A stretch of 11,152 nt of DNA from contig JACCTF010000511.1 of NCBI GenBank assembly GCA_013812565.1, positions 1 through 11,152 of the forward strand. The letters are read 5' to 3'. The translations under genes were made by a program, and so were the position numbers. The notes under the pieces are model-generated. The model did no database searches. It was not told the DNA's origin and saw nothing but the letters and a program-made list of their open reading frames with translations. Position 1 is the stretch's first letter; each line of letters opens with the position of its first letter. Below are positions 1-6,723 of the stretch, in pieces. Source of the stretch: Pyrinomonadaceae bacterium (GTDB lineage Bacteria; Acidobacteriota; Blastocatellia; Pyrinomonadales; Pyrinomonadaceae).

Positions 1-37
1 TCCGCCTTCATCCTTTCGTAAGTCCTTCATCCTTCTA
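1..37. repeat. Degenerate 7-base repeats at the window edge, after the transporter gene
   Basis: The 11-mer CCTTCATCCTT occurs twice, at 5-15 and 24-34, each copy made of 7-base units beginning CCTT (CCTTCAT then CCTTTCG; CCTTCAT then CCTTCTA). It lies just downstream of the TAG stop (38-40) of the minus-strand transporter gene. It resembles in period, not in exact unit, the arrays at 4327-4393, 5071-5220 and 8770-8877. The left end is cut by the window, so an inverted partner may lie outside. Confidence 0.5.
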
Positions 38-2476
38 CTAGCTGAGCAATCCGGCGATTGTTGCTGTGATACATGTCGCGGTGAAGCCGCCTAACAAAGC
101 TCGCCAACCGAGTCGGGCTAAATCCGAACGACGTTCGGGCGCGAGTCCGCCGATGCCGCCAATGATAATGCCAACTGATGCGATGTTAGCAAAGCCGCAC
201 AGCGCGAACGTGGCAATCAAGATCGAGCGTGGTTGCAGGGTGGCCTGCACGTTTCCACCCGTCGGAGACATCTTCAAGTAAGCGACAAACTCGTTTAAGA
301 TTAACTTGGTTCCAAGCAGGTCGCCGACTTTGGTGGCATCCGCCCACGGCACTCCCATCACAAACGCGAGCGGAGCAAAGAGGTAGCCGAAGATTACCTC
401 TAAGCTGAAGGCTTTTCCGAGTAGCGCGTTAAGTCCCGTCGCGCCGCCAAGCCAACCGAGCAGCGCATTGATGAGCGCGACCAGCGCGATAAACGCGATC
501 AGCATCGCCGCGACATTGAGCGCCAGACGCATCCCCTCACCGGCTCCGCGTGCGGCGGCGTCAATGATGTTCGCATCCACACGTTCGCTTCTCAATTGCA
601 CCCCCCCCGCCGTCTCCGGCACCTCGGTCTCCGGGTAGAGCATCTTCGCCGTCATCAAACACGCGGGTGCGGCCATCACGCTCGTCGTAATCAGAAACAC
701 CGGGTCGATTCCCAATCCGATGTATGCCGCAAGCACGCCGCCCGAGACCGTTCCCATCCCGCCGATCATCATCGCTAAAAGTTCCGAGTGGGTCATGCGC
801 GGAATGTAGGGCGCGACCGTGAGCGGCGCTTCCGTCTGGCCCATGAAGACTTCGGCAGCCGTCGTCAGCGCTTCCGCGCCGCTTATTGAACGCATCGTCC
901 GCTGCATCACCCAGGCGAGTCCGTACACGACGCGCTGCATCACGCCGAGGTGATACAGAATCGCAAAGATCGAAGCGACGAAGATGATCGTCGGCAGGAT
1001 CACAAAAGCGAAAATCAACCCGTATGAATTCTTGAAAGCTTGCGGGTCAGTTTGTGTGTGGCTGAGGGCGTCGATATATGCCGGATCAGCCAACCGCCCG
1101 AAGACAAACTTCGCTCCTTCGTTGGAGAAGGCGAGCAGTGCGCTGATGCCGTCACCGAGATAGTCGAAGATCAGAAAGCCTGTTTCTGTACGCAGAATCA
1201 AGAGCGCGATAATGAGTTGCAGCCCCAAACCGACGGCGACCAATCGCCACTCAATCCGGGGTCTATTATTGGAGGCAAGATAGAGTAACCCGATCAAGAT
1301 CACGATGCCGAGCAGACCGACGAGGCGCGTCGAAAGCGGCACCGGCGTCTCGCGCACTTGTTCGCGGATGCTCTTTTGTGAAGCCGTGTTTAGAGTCGGT
1401 GAAGGAGCGGATGCGGCGGGCGGGTTGTTGGAAGCTGGCGAAGTTTGAAAGCTTCCTTCCTGCAATAGTTCGATTCGTCCATCCGGGCTTGCCAAAGCTA
1501 ACGCGCCATCTGGACGAAGGGCGAGAGCCGTCACCCGGCGGTCGGGTTGCACTGATAATGGTTGCCAACTTTTTCCGCCATCTTTCGTACTTATCACCAA
1601 GCCGCCGCTGCCAAGAACGTAACCTTCGTTTTCGTTGCGGAAGCGCACGGCAATCAGATCGGACTGGACGCCCGCGTCTGTTTTCTCCCACGTCCGGCCC
1701 GCGTTCGTGGTGCGATGCACGTCCCCGCGCTCGCCCACAACCCACCCGCGCGCTCGGTCAAGAAAGAAAACGCCGTGATGATTTGTTGTGTCTTCCTTGT
1801 TGCCCTGCAAGCTCCACGTCGCTCCGCCATTCGTGGTGTGAAGAATCGTGCCGCCTTCGCCGACGACCCACCCTGTGTTCGCGTCAATGAACGAGACGCC
1901 TCTCAGCACATTGTCTACGTTCGTCGACAAACGCTGCCACGTTGCGCCCGCATCATCCGTCTTCAGGAACTCGCCATTTACTCTATCAAGCATGCCGACT
2001 GCCTGCGCATGCTGCGCATCCGGGTAAGAAACGGCATACAGGTTGATCGGCGCGCGTGCTTCGGAGATTGCGCCGACATGCTGCCAGGTTTTGCCGCCGT
2101 CCTCGGTGCGTATCGTCACTTCGCGGGCGACACTCATCGCCGTGTCACGCCCGACAGCGATGCCGTGCAGCGAATCGGCAAAGGCCACGTCGGTCAAGTC
2201 AGCAATGACGGGGATTTCGACGCTCGTCCAGCTTCTGCCGCCGTCCTCCGTACGCTCGATTCTTCCTTTGTACCCGACCGCGACACCATGTTTGTCATCA
2301 GCGAAGGCGATTGCGCTGATGTGGTCGCGCATAAGATTTTTTCCGTTGCGTATCTGGCCTAAGGTGATTGTCGTAGCAAAACAGAGGGAGATGTTGAGGA
2401 CGAGCAAGAGACCGCATCGGCGCGAATGAACTGCATGCAGGCAGCTACGTATTTTTCTCATCTTTCGGGTATGCAC
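38..2476 (-). CDS. YCF48-like beta-propeller fused to a concentrative nucleoside transporter (CNT/NupC family)
   Basis: Probably an ion-coupled nucleoside importer in the inner membrane, with a large N-terminal propeller outside the cytoplasm. Residues about 21-40 form a signal peptide or signal anchor. Residues about 50-310 hold at least six YCF48/BNR-type blades, each ending in a D/N-G/A-G-x-x-W motif with Trp at 83, 131, 180, 221, 263 and 304. A Pro/Ser/Ala-rich linker spans about 343-380. From 383 to the end it is a CNT transporter: GQTEAP at 546-551 (helical hairpin 1), NEFVAY at 728-733 and GFANIAS at 761-767, matching the nucleoside- and sodium-binding elements of the Vibrio CNT. One open frame spans both parts, and no Met lies between residues 163 and 512, so the transporter has no ATG start of its own. 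It is the last gene of the run, 53 bases after the phosphorylase, which suits uptake feeding phosphorolysis. The start is uncertain: Met1 has AAAGG only about 1-2 bases away, and Met6 is an alternative. Confidence 0.88.
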   Translation of the reverse strand: MHTRKMRKIRSCLHAVHSRRCGLLLVLNISLCFATTITLGQIRNGKNLMRDHISAIAFADDKHGVAVGYKGRIERTEDGGRSWTSVEIPVIADLTDVAFADSLHGIAVGRDTAMSVAREVTIRTEDGGKTWQHVGAISEARAPINLYAVSYPDAQHAQAVGMLDRVNGEFLKTDDAGATWQRLSTNVDNVLRGVSFIDANTGWVVGEGGTILHTTNGGATWSLQGNKEDTTNHHGVFFLDRARGWVVGERGDVHRTTNAGRTWEKTDAGVQSDLIAVRFRNENEGYVLGSGGLVISTKDGGKSWQPLSVQPDRRVTALALRPDGALALASPDGRIELLQEGSFQTSPASNNPPAASAPSPTLNTASQKSIREQVRETPVPLSTRLVGLLGIVILIGLLYLASNNRPRIEWRLVAVGLGLQLIIALLILRTETGFLIFDYLGDGISALLAFSNEGAKFVFGRLADPAYIDALSHTQTDPQAFKNSYGLIFAFVILPTIIFVASIFAILYHLGVMQRVVYGLAWVMQRTMRSISGAEALTTAAEVFMGQTEAPLTVAPYIPRMTHSELLAMMIGGMGTVSGGVLAAYIGLGIDPVFLITTSVMAAPACLMTAKMLYPETEVPETAGGVQLRSERVDANIIDAAARGAGEGMRLALNVAAMLIAFIALVALINALLGWLGGATGLNALLGKAFSLEVIFGYLFAPLAFVMGVPWADATKVGDLLGTKLILNEFVAYLKMSPTGGNVQATLQPRSILIATFALCGFANIASVGIIIGGIGGLAPERRSDLARLGWRALLGGFTATCITATIAGLLS

Positions 2477-2488
2477 CTTTCGATCTTC

Positions 2489-2522
2489 TGCTTACGCGGG
2501 AAGCAATACAGAAAATGTTCTG
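2489..2522 (-). other. Two small hairpins between the phosphorylase and transporter genes
   Basis: Two short stem-loops stand side by side in the 53-base gap: TGCTT (2489-2493) with AAGCA (2501-2505) around a 7-base loop, and CAGAA (2509-2513) with TTCTG (2518-2522) around a 4-base loop. Neither is followed by a T-run in the reading direction, so they do not look like an intrinsic terminator. They could affect message stability or ribosome access to the transporter start. Short stems like these also arise by chance. Confidence 0.25.
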
Positions 2523-2529
2523 TCGCCGC

Positions 2530-3834
2530 CTAACTTACCTTCGCCTTGACGAGTCGCGCAACTTTTGGCTTATGACTTGTGATGTGAAAAGCGTCGCGCA
2601 ACATACCGTTCACTTCACCCAATCGTTCATCGCTGTTGTAGTGGATGAAGAGTAGCGGTTCGCCTTCGTGAACCTGATCGCCAATCTTTTTGTTCAGTAC
2701 TAATCCGACCGCCGGATCAATCCGGTCTTCAACTCGCACGCGGCCTGCGCCGAGCAGCATGCTCGCCGTGCCGATTATTTCCGCTGCCACGCTCGCAATG
2801 TACCCGCCTCGCTCGCTCGTCAGAGCTTCCCTGTGCGCGGCCTGCGGCATCAATGTGTAATCATCGACAACCCGCGAATCGCCGCCCTGCGCTTCGATTA
2901 ACTCTCGAAACTTTTGTAGCCCCGCGCCGCTTTGCAACAGATCGCGCACATGCTTTCTTGCTTCACTCATCTGGTCGCTCGCGCCGTCCGCAAGAAGCAT
3001 CTGCGCCGTGAGTTCGACGGAGAGCCTCGTCAAATCTTGTGGCCCTCGTCCGCGCAACGTCTCGCAGCACTCGATGACTTCAAGGGCATTACCAACAGCT
3101 AAACCTAAAGGCTGATCCATATCAGTTATCAACGCGACGGTTCGCACACCCGCGCGCTCTCCAATTTGGACGAGCGTTTGTGCCAAGCGGCGCGCGTCGC
3201 GCATTCGTTTCATAAACGCGCCGTCGCCCGTCTTGATGTCGAGCACCAGACCGTCCAAACCTTCGGCCAGCTTCTTCGACATGATCGAGGCCGCAATCAG
3301 CGGGATTGATTCGACGGTCGCCGTGACATCACGCAGCGCATACAGTTTTTTATCAGCCGGTGCAATCTCGGCTGTTTGGCCCATTATGGCGCAGCCCGTC
3401 CGCTCGAGAATGGAGCGGAACTCAGCAAGCGACAGGTGAACGCGAAAGCCGGGTATGGCTTCGAGCTTGTCGAGCGTGCCGCCTGTGTGGGACAGCCCTC
3501 GCCCTGAGATCATCGGCACGCAGAGACCGGTGGCGGCGGCAAGCGGCGCGACGATGAGCGAAGTTTTGTCGCCGACGCCGCCCGTCGAATGCTTATCAAC
3601 TTTTCGTTTCGGGATGTCAGACAGGTTGAGCGCTTCGCCTGAACGCAAAAACTCCTCGGTCAAGGCCTGCTGCTCAGCTTCGCTCATTCCATTGAGAAAG
3701 ATCGCCATCAGGAGCGCTGAAGCTTGGTAGTCGGCGAAGTGATTATTCGTCACGCCTTGCACAAAGAAGGCTATCTCGCTTGGTGTGAGTTCTTCCCGGT
3801 CGCGTTTCTTGCGTATTAAGTCCTGTGGCCTCAT
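2530..3834 (-). CDS. deoA: Thymidine / pyrimidine-nucleoside phosphorylase
   Basis: Cytosolic enzyme that splits thymidine (and perhaps uridine or deoxyuridine) with phosphate to the base and (deoxy)ribose 1-phosphate, in pyrimidine salvage. The 434-residue length fits the family. The phosphate-binding loop KHSTGGVGDKTS lies at 81-92 and the family signature SGRGLSHTGGTLDKLE at 110-125. The pyrimidine-binding residues fall at Arg168, Ser183 and Lys187, the same numbers as in Bacillus PyNP. Residue 108 is Met (VPMISGRG), as I recall for E. coli and human thymidine phosphorylase rather than broad PyNP, which hints at thymidine preference; that is inference, and pdp is an alternative symbol. The ATG overlaps the ispF stop in ATGA (3831-3834), so translation is probably coupled. 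The downstream nucleoside transporter gene could supply its substrate. Confidence 0.93.
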   Translation of the reverse strand: MRPQDLIRKKRDREELTPSEIAFFVQGVTNNHFADYQASALLMAIFLNGMSEAEQQALTEEFLRSGEALNLSDIPKRKVDKHSTGGVGDKTSLIVAPLAAATGLCVPMISGRGLSHTGGTLDKLEAIPGFRVHLSLAEFRSILERTGCAIMGQTAEIAPADKKLYALRDVTATVESIPLIAASIMSKKLAEGLDGLVLDIKTGDGAFMKRMRDARRLAQTLVQIGERAGVRTVALITDMDQPLGLAVGNALEVIECCETLRGRGPQDLTRLSVELTAQMLLADGASDQMSEARKHVRDLLQSGAGLQKFRELIEAQGGDSRVVDDYTLMPQAAHREALTSERGGYIASVAAEIIGTASMLLGAGRVRVEDRIDPAVGLVLNKKIGDQVHEGEPLLFIHYNSDERLGEVNGMLRDAFHITSHKPKVARLVKAKVS

Positions 3835-4319
3835 CTGCTGGTGCGTTGGCTTTCAAGCAGAACTACGGCTTGCGCTTCTACAGCGCGGCACTCACCGACC
3901 GAATCAAGCCCTTCGCCTGTCTTTGCCTTCACGTTCACACACCGTGCGTCTACACCCAACACACCAGCCAACTTCGTTTCCATCTCATCAATGTATGGAC
4001 GAAGACGAGGGCGTTCAAGCATTACCGTCGCGTCCAGATTGACGACAAGGAACCCGCGTTCGCCCGCCAACCACATCACGCGCGCCAGCAGGTCGAGGCT
4101 ATCCGCATCTTTCCAACGCGGATCACGATCAGGGAAATGCAAGCCGATGTCGCCCTCGCCAAGCGCACCCAACACCGCGTCCGTGATCGCATGTGCGAGC
4201 GCGTCCGCGTCTGAATGCCCTTCGGCACCCGACTCCGATTCGATATGCACGCCGCCTAAGATCAGCGGCCTGCCCTTCACCAACCGATGCGTGTCGTGAC
4301 CAATACCGATACGAAACAT
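3831..4319 (-). CDS. ispF: 2-C-methyl-D-erythritol 2,4-cyclodiphosphate synthase
   Basis: Fifth enzyme of the MEP isoprenoid pathway: it cyclises the CDP-methylerythritol phosphate intermediate to ME-2,4-cyclodiphosphate and releases CMP, as a cytosolic homotrimer. The 162 residues are normal for the family. The N-terminal GIGHDTHR (5-12) supplies metal ligands Asp9 and His11, and GHSDADALAHAI (34-45) the third, His43. Further family landmarks are DIGLHFPD (about 57-64) and the C-terminal KTGEGLDSVGE stretch. It follows ispD by 50 bases, a gap holding a perfect inverted repeat (4334-4393). It overlaps the phosphorylase start by 4 bases, an unusual partnership for ispF. The start fits the family N terminus exactly. 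Confidence 0.95.
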   Translation of the reverse strand: MFRIGIGHDTHRLVKGRPLILGGVHIESESGAEGHSDADALAHAITDAVLGALGEGDIGLHFPDRDPRWKDADSLDLLARVMWLAGERGFLVVNLDATVMLERPRLRPYIDEMETKLAGVLGVDARCVNVKAKTGEGLDSVGECRAVEAQAVVLLESQRTSR

Positions 4320-4326
4320 AGAAAAG

Positions 4327-4393
4327 CAGATGTCAGATATCAGATGTCAGTATGCGCTTTTTCTAATATCTAGCATCTGACATCTGATATCTG
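4327..4393. repeat. Inverted array of 7-base repeats at the ispD/ispF junction
   Basis: Left arm: CAGATGT (4327-4333), CAGATAT (4334-4340), CAGATGT (4341-4347), CAG. Right arm: the same units in complement, AGCATCT, GACATCT, GATATCT (4372-4392) plus G. A 17-base segment, CAGATATCAGATGTCAG at 4334-4350, is perfectly complementary to 4377-4393. ATGC (4352-4355) and GCAT (4373-4376) can extend the stem past a one-base bulge, leaving a 17-base loop. The right arm is coding: it gives the last residues of IspD (QISDVRC) and sits over its TAG stop (4370-4372). In the transcript this is a strong stem between ispD and ispF. It lacks a following T-run, so it is more likely a processing, stability or partial attenuation element than a terminator. 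Confidence 0.8.
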
Positions 4394-5065
4394 TTTTGTC
4401 AAGATTTCTGCGAGCATCCAATCTTCGGGGCGTGTGATTTTGATGTTGCGTGCGCTGCCTTCGACGATTGTTATTGTCACGCCGAGTTGCTCAACTAGAG
4501 TGCTGTCGTCGGTCGCGGGCGTGTTACGCGTTAAAGCATGCTCGTAAGCTCTTCGTAGCAGATCGTAGCGGAAGCACTGCGGCGTTTGCGCATGCCAGAG
4601 GCTACTTCGGTCAAACGTGCGCGTGACATGACCGTCTTGAACTTCTTTGATTGTGTCAGTCGCGGGCTGGGCGAGAATTGCGGCCCCACTCGCTTCAGCG
4701 GCGCGCACTGTTTGGTCAATCTCGTCTGGTGTGACAAAGGGACGCACGGCATCGTGGACGGCGATGATCTCGGCAGTTGTTGAGCGCACTGCTTGCAAGC
4801 CACGCCAAATCGATTCAGTGCGCGTTGCTCCGCCAGGCACAACGCGCCGCACTTTACTTAGATGATGCTTTGCGGTCAGCGCAAGAAAAGCGGCAGATTC
4901 TGAAGAAGGCACCATAACGATGATCTCACCGATGGTTGCGCATTCTTCAAAGCGGCGGAGCGTGTGAACGATGATCGGCGCGCCTGCGAGTTCGCGAAAC
5001 TGCTTCGCCTGAGTGCCACCCATCCGCGTGCCTTGTCCGGCGGCAGCAATGATCGCAATGTTCAT
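4370..5065 (-). CDS. ispD: 2-C-methyl-D-erythritol 4-phosphate cytidylyltransferase
   Basis: Third enzyme of the MEP isoprenoid pathway: it transfers CMP from CTP to 2-C-methyl-D-erythritol 4-phosphate; cytosolic. From the start chosen here it is 231 residues, the family's usual length. The N-terminal AAAGQGTRMG is the CTP-binding glycine-rich loop, with the substrate Lys nearby in QAKQF. Then follow HDAVRPF, ATDTIK, the LWHAQTPQCF segment, ATDDSTL and the C-terminal NIKITRPEDW, all family landmarks. The frame is open to an earlier ATG at 5110, but those extra 15 residues lie outside the conserved domain, so ATG 5065 (MNIAIIAAAGQG) is preferred. No clear Shine-Dalgarno precedes either. The last residues and stop lie within the 4327-4393 repeat, so the natural C terminus may have been altered by repeat insertion. 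Confidence 0.93.
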   Translation of the reverse strand: MNIAIIAAAGQGTRMGGTQAKQFRELAGAPIIVHTLRRFEECATIGEIIVMVPSSESAAFLALTAKHHLSKVRRVVPGGATRTESIWRGLQAVRSTTAEIIAVHDAVRPFVTPDEIDQTVRAAEASGAAILAQPATDTIKEVQDGHVTRTFDRSSLWHAQTPQCFRYDLLRRAYEHALTRNTPATDDSTLVEQLGVTITIVEGSARNIKITRPEDWMLAEILTKQISDVRC

Positions 5066-5070
5066 AAGGA

Positions 5071-5220
5071 CAGTGACAAGTGACAAGATAAAAGCGCAGT
5101 GTCTGCTCATATATCAGTGTCCAAAGTCCAATATCTAATGTTCTGGCTTTCGACCTTGAACCTTGAACCTTGAACTTTAGACTTTGGACTTACTTGCTTT
5201 GCCCGAGTCACTTGTCACTG
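5071..5220. repeat. Nested inverted array of 7-base repeats between the PIN-TRAM gene and ispD
   Basis: Nearly the whole spacer is made of degenerate 7-mers. The outer arms CAGTGACAAGTGAC (5071-5084) and GTCACTTGTCACTG (5207-5220) are perfect 14-base inverted repeats, each about two heptads. Inside, GTCCAAAGTCCAA (5119-5131) is complementary, with one mismatch, to the stretch around 5177-5189; its core CCAAAGTC (5121-5128) pairs exactly with GACTTTGG (5180-5187). Between them CCTTGAA is repeated three times in tandem (5154-5174), followed by CTTTAGA and CTTTGGA. Nested arms on one axis could form a long hairpin in the transcript ahead of ispD, or a cruciform in DNA. I see no convincing promoter in it. 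Confidence 0.8.
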
Positions 5221-5228
5221 CATTATTA

Positions 5229-6344
5229 TCAGCCCGTTGGGGTTTCGCTTTGGTCGGTCGTGCGGATCGAGGTCGGCGTACGCACTTCGCGCGTCGGACG
5301 CCGTGTGATGCCGTTAAGAGAACGGGCATCCTGGCTTCCGTTCTCTGCCCCTTCCTCCCACAAGCGACCGAAGATCATCTTCCCGGCGGTTGTCTGCAAG
5401 ACGCTGGTGACGGCGATGTCAGCGTTTTTGCCGATCATCCGGCGCGCGTTATCAACCACCACCATCGTGCCGTCGTCAAGGTAAGCGACGCCCTGGTTAT
5501 ACTCTTTGCCTTCTTTAAGAATGAACACGCGCATCGCTTCGCCCGGCAGGACGACCGGCTTTAAGGCATTAGCGAGTTCGTTGATGTTGAGCACGTTGAC
5601 GCCGTGTAGTTGGGCAACTTTGTTGAGGTTGAAATCGTTAGTCACGATCACGGCGTTGATCTGTTTGCCGAGTTCGATCAATTTCAGATCGACTTCGCGA
5701 ACAGCCGGGAAGTCAGTATCAATCACTTGAATGTCGAGGGCGTTGTTGTTCTGTAGACGCTGCAACATATCAAGACCGCGACGCCCGCGCTGCCGCTTTG
5801 ACGAATCGGGCGAATCGGCGACCTGTTGCAGTTCGCGTAAGATGAATTGCGGGATGATGATTGTTCCGCCGAGAAAGCCGGTTTCTGCAACGTCCGCGAT
5901 GCGTCCATCGATGATGACGGAGGTATCAAGAACCTTGTAGTCACGCCGGGCGGCTTTGTCGCTGAAGATTCCGCCGAGCGCGGACAGATCAAGGTAATCA
6001 CCTTTCGCCGCGCCGACCATCAAACCGACATAGGCCATGAAGAAAGTTAAGGCAAGCGTCAGAAACGTTTTCGTTTCGGCGGTCACGGCAGGCGATTCTT
6101 GTCGGCTGATCAACGTCCCGATGAGGAACGCTCCGACGATTCCCATGATCGAGCCGACGGCTGCGCCAATCAAAGTTTTCAACGAAGCGCGTTGCACACG
6201 CAGTTCGAAGAGGATGATAGCTCCGGCGATGAGCGCCGCGATGACGGCAGAAAGCGAACGCGTACCGAAAGGATTTAATATGTATCCAGCCGCGATGAGG
6301 ATGCCCGTAAAGACCAGTCTTATGAAGATAATGTCTGTACGCAT
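5229..6344 (-). CDS. Membrane-anchored PIN-TRAM domain protein (YacL family, putative RNase)
   Basis: 371 residues. The N-terminal third has four predicted membrane helices (about 5-24, 31-48, 57-80, 93-113). A cytosolic PIN nuclease-fold domain follows at about 137-262: LDTSVIIDGR puts the first acidic residue at Asp140, with further likely metal ligands Glu171, Asp219 and Asp237 (VTNDFNLN). A TRAM RNA-binding domain covers about 265-328, and the last 40 residues are a polar, Arg/Thr-rich tail. This is the architecture of Bacillus YacL. PIN proteins of this type are thought to cleave RNA, but the substrate is not evident. YacL-ispD-ispF is a known conserved gene order, which supports the call. 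It is the first gene of the run. TAATAT (minus strand, 6355-6360) could be a -10 element only 10 bases before the ATG; no good -35 or Shine-Dalgarno is seen. Confidence 0.9.
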   Translation of the reverse strand: MRTDIIFIRLVFTGILIAAGYILNPFGTRSLSAVIAALIAGAIILFELRVQRASLKTLIGAAVGSIMGIVGAFLIGTLISRQESPAVTAETKTFLTLALTFFMAYVGLMVGAAKGDYLDLSALGGIFSDKAARRDYKVLDTSVIIDGRIADVAETGFLGGTIIIPQFILRELQQVADSPDSSKRQRGRRGLDMLQRLQNNNALDIQVIDTDFPAVREVDLKLIELGKQINAVIVTNDFNLNKVAQLHGVNVLNINELANALKPVVLPGEAMRVFILKEGKEYNQGVAYLDDGTMVVVDNARRMIGKNADIAVTSVLQTTAGKMIFGRLWEEGAENGSQDARSLNGITRRPTREVRTPTSIRTTDQSETPTG

Positions 6345-6723
6345 AACGGCGTGGATATTAGCACGCTCTTAATGAACGCGTCACGAATACAGAAGAATGC
6401 AACAAGGATGGAGATGAATCAGAAAGTATTAAGGCGTCAGCACGCGCTCCCCCGGGCGATGCCTCGTGCTTTGAGTTTTCGGACCACTTAACGTTGCCGT
6501 CGTCGTCGCTGCACGCTGCTATGACCAACGCACGGTATGCAAACCTCTTTGATGCACGTACCACGTTACTGCCCCGCAGGCCCAGTAGTCATCAATAAAG
6601 CGTGTCAGCCTTTTGCGCATCAACGTACAAAGGAACGTTTTCCATGCTACAAATTTGAACAATCTCAATCCATTAACGTATGTGGAAGACAAACATAAAA
6701 TCACTAGCAACAAGAGGTGCAAG
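6345..6723. other. Divergent intergenic region between the PIN-TRAM and SDR genes
   Basis: 379 bases without a credible gene; the short frames here show no recognisable protein. It must carry start signals for both flanking operons. Notable structure: AGCACG (6439-6444) pairs with CGTGCT (6465-6470), with an inner CGC/GCG stem, and is followed on the plus strand by TTGAGTTTT, a weak terminator-like shape with no plus-strand gene before it. GGTATGCA (6534-6541) pairs imperfectly with TGCACGTACC (6553-6562). TACTG (6567-6571) pairs with CAGTA (6583-6587). No tRNA, 7-base array or mobile-element end is seen. Confidence 0.5.
6673..6701 (+). promoter_or_regulatory. Candidate sigma-70-type promoter of the SDR gene
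   Basis: TTAACG (6673-6678, 4 of 6 to TTGACA), a 17-base spacer and TAAAAT (6696-6701, 5 of 6 to TATAAT) would start transcription near 6708. That leaves a short leader containing the AGAGGTG ribosome site (6712-6718) about 5 bases before the ATG at 6724. The order and spacing are good; the -35 match is only fair. Confidence 0.4.

Noticed and set aside
1562..2362. A 266-codon plus-strand open frame, and others nearby, opposite the propeller part of the transporter gene
   Set aside because: The composition is typical of an antisense shadow (Arg/Cys/His-rich, no domain). The minus-strand frame has clear repeated propeller motifs.
38..2476. Reading the YCF48 repeats as evidence of photosynthesis
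   Set aside because: YCF48/BNR propellers occur widely in non-photosynthetic bacteria, and no photosystem gene is present in the window.
4327..4393. Short regular repeats as a possible CRISPR array
   Set aside because: The unit is 7 bases with no unique spacers between copies, and no cas genes are present.
6480..6545. ACTTAAC next to GTTGCCG, loosely like an integron attC core
   Set aside because: The second half does not fit GTTRRRY, there is no matching partner site, and no integrase or cassette genes are present.
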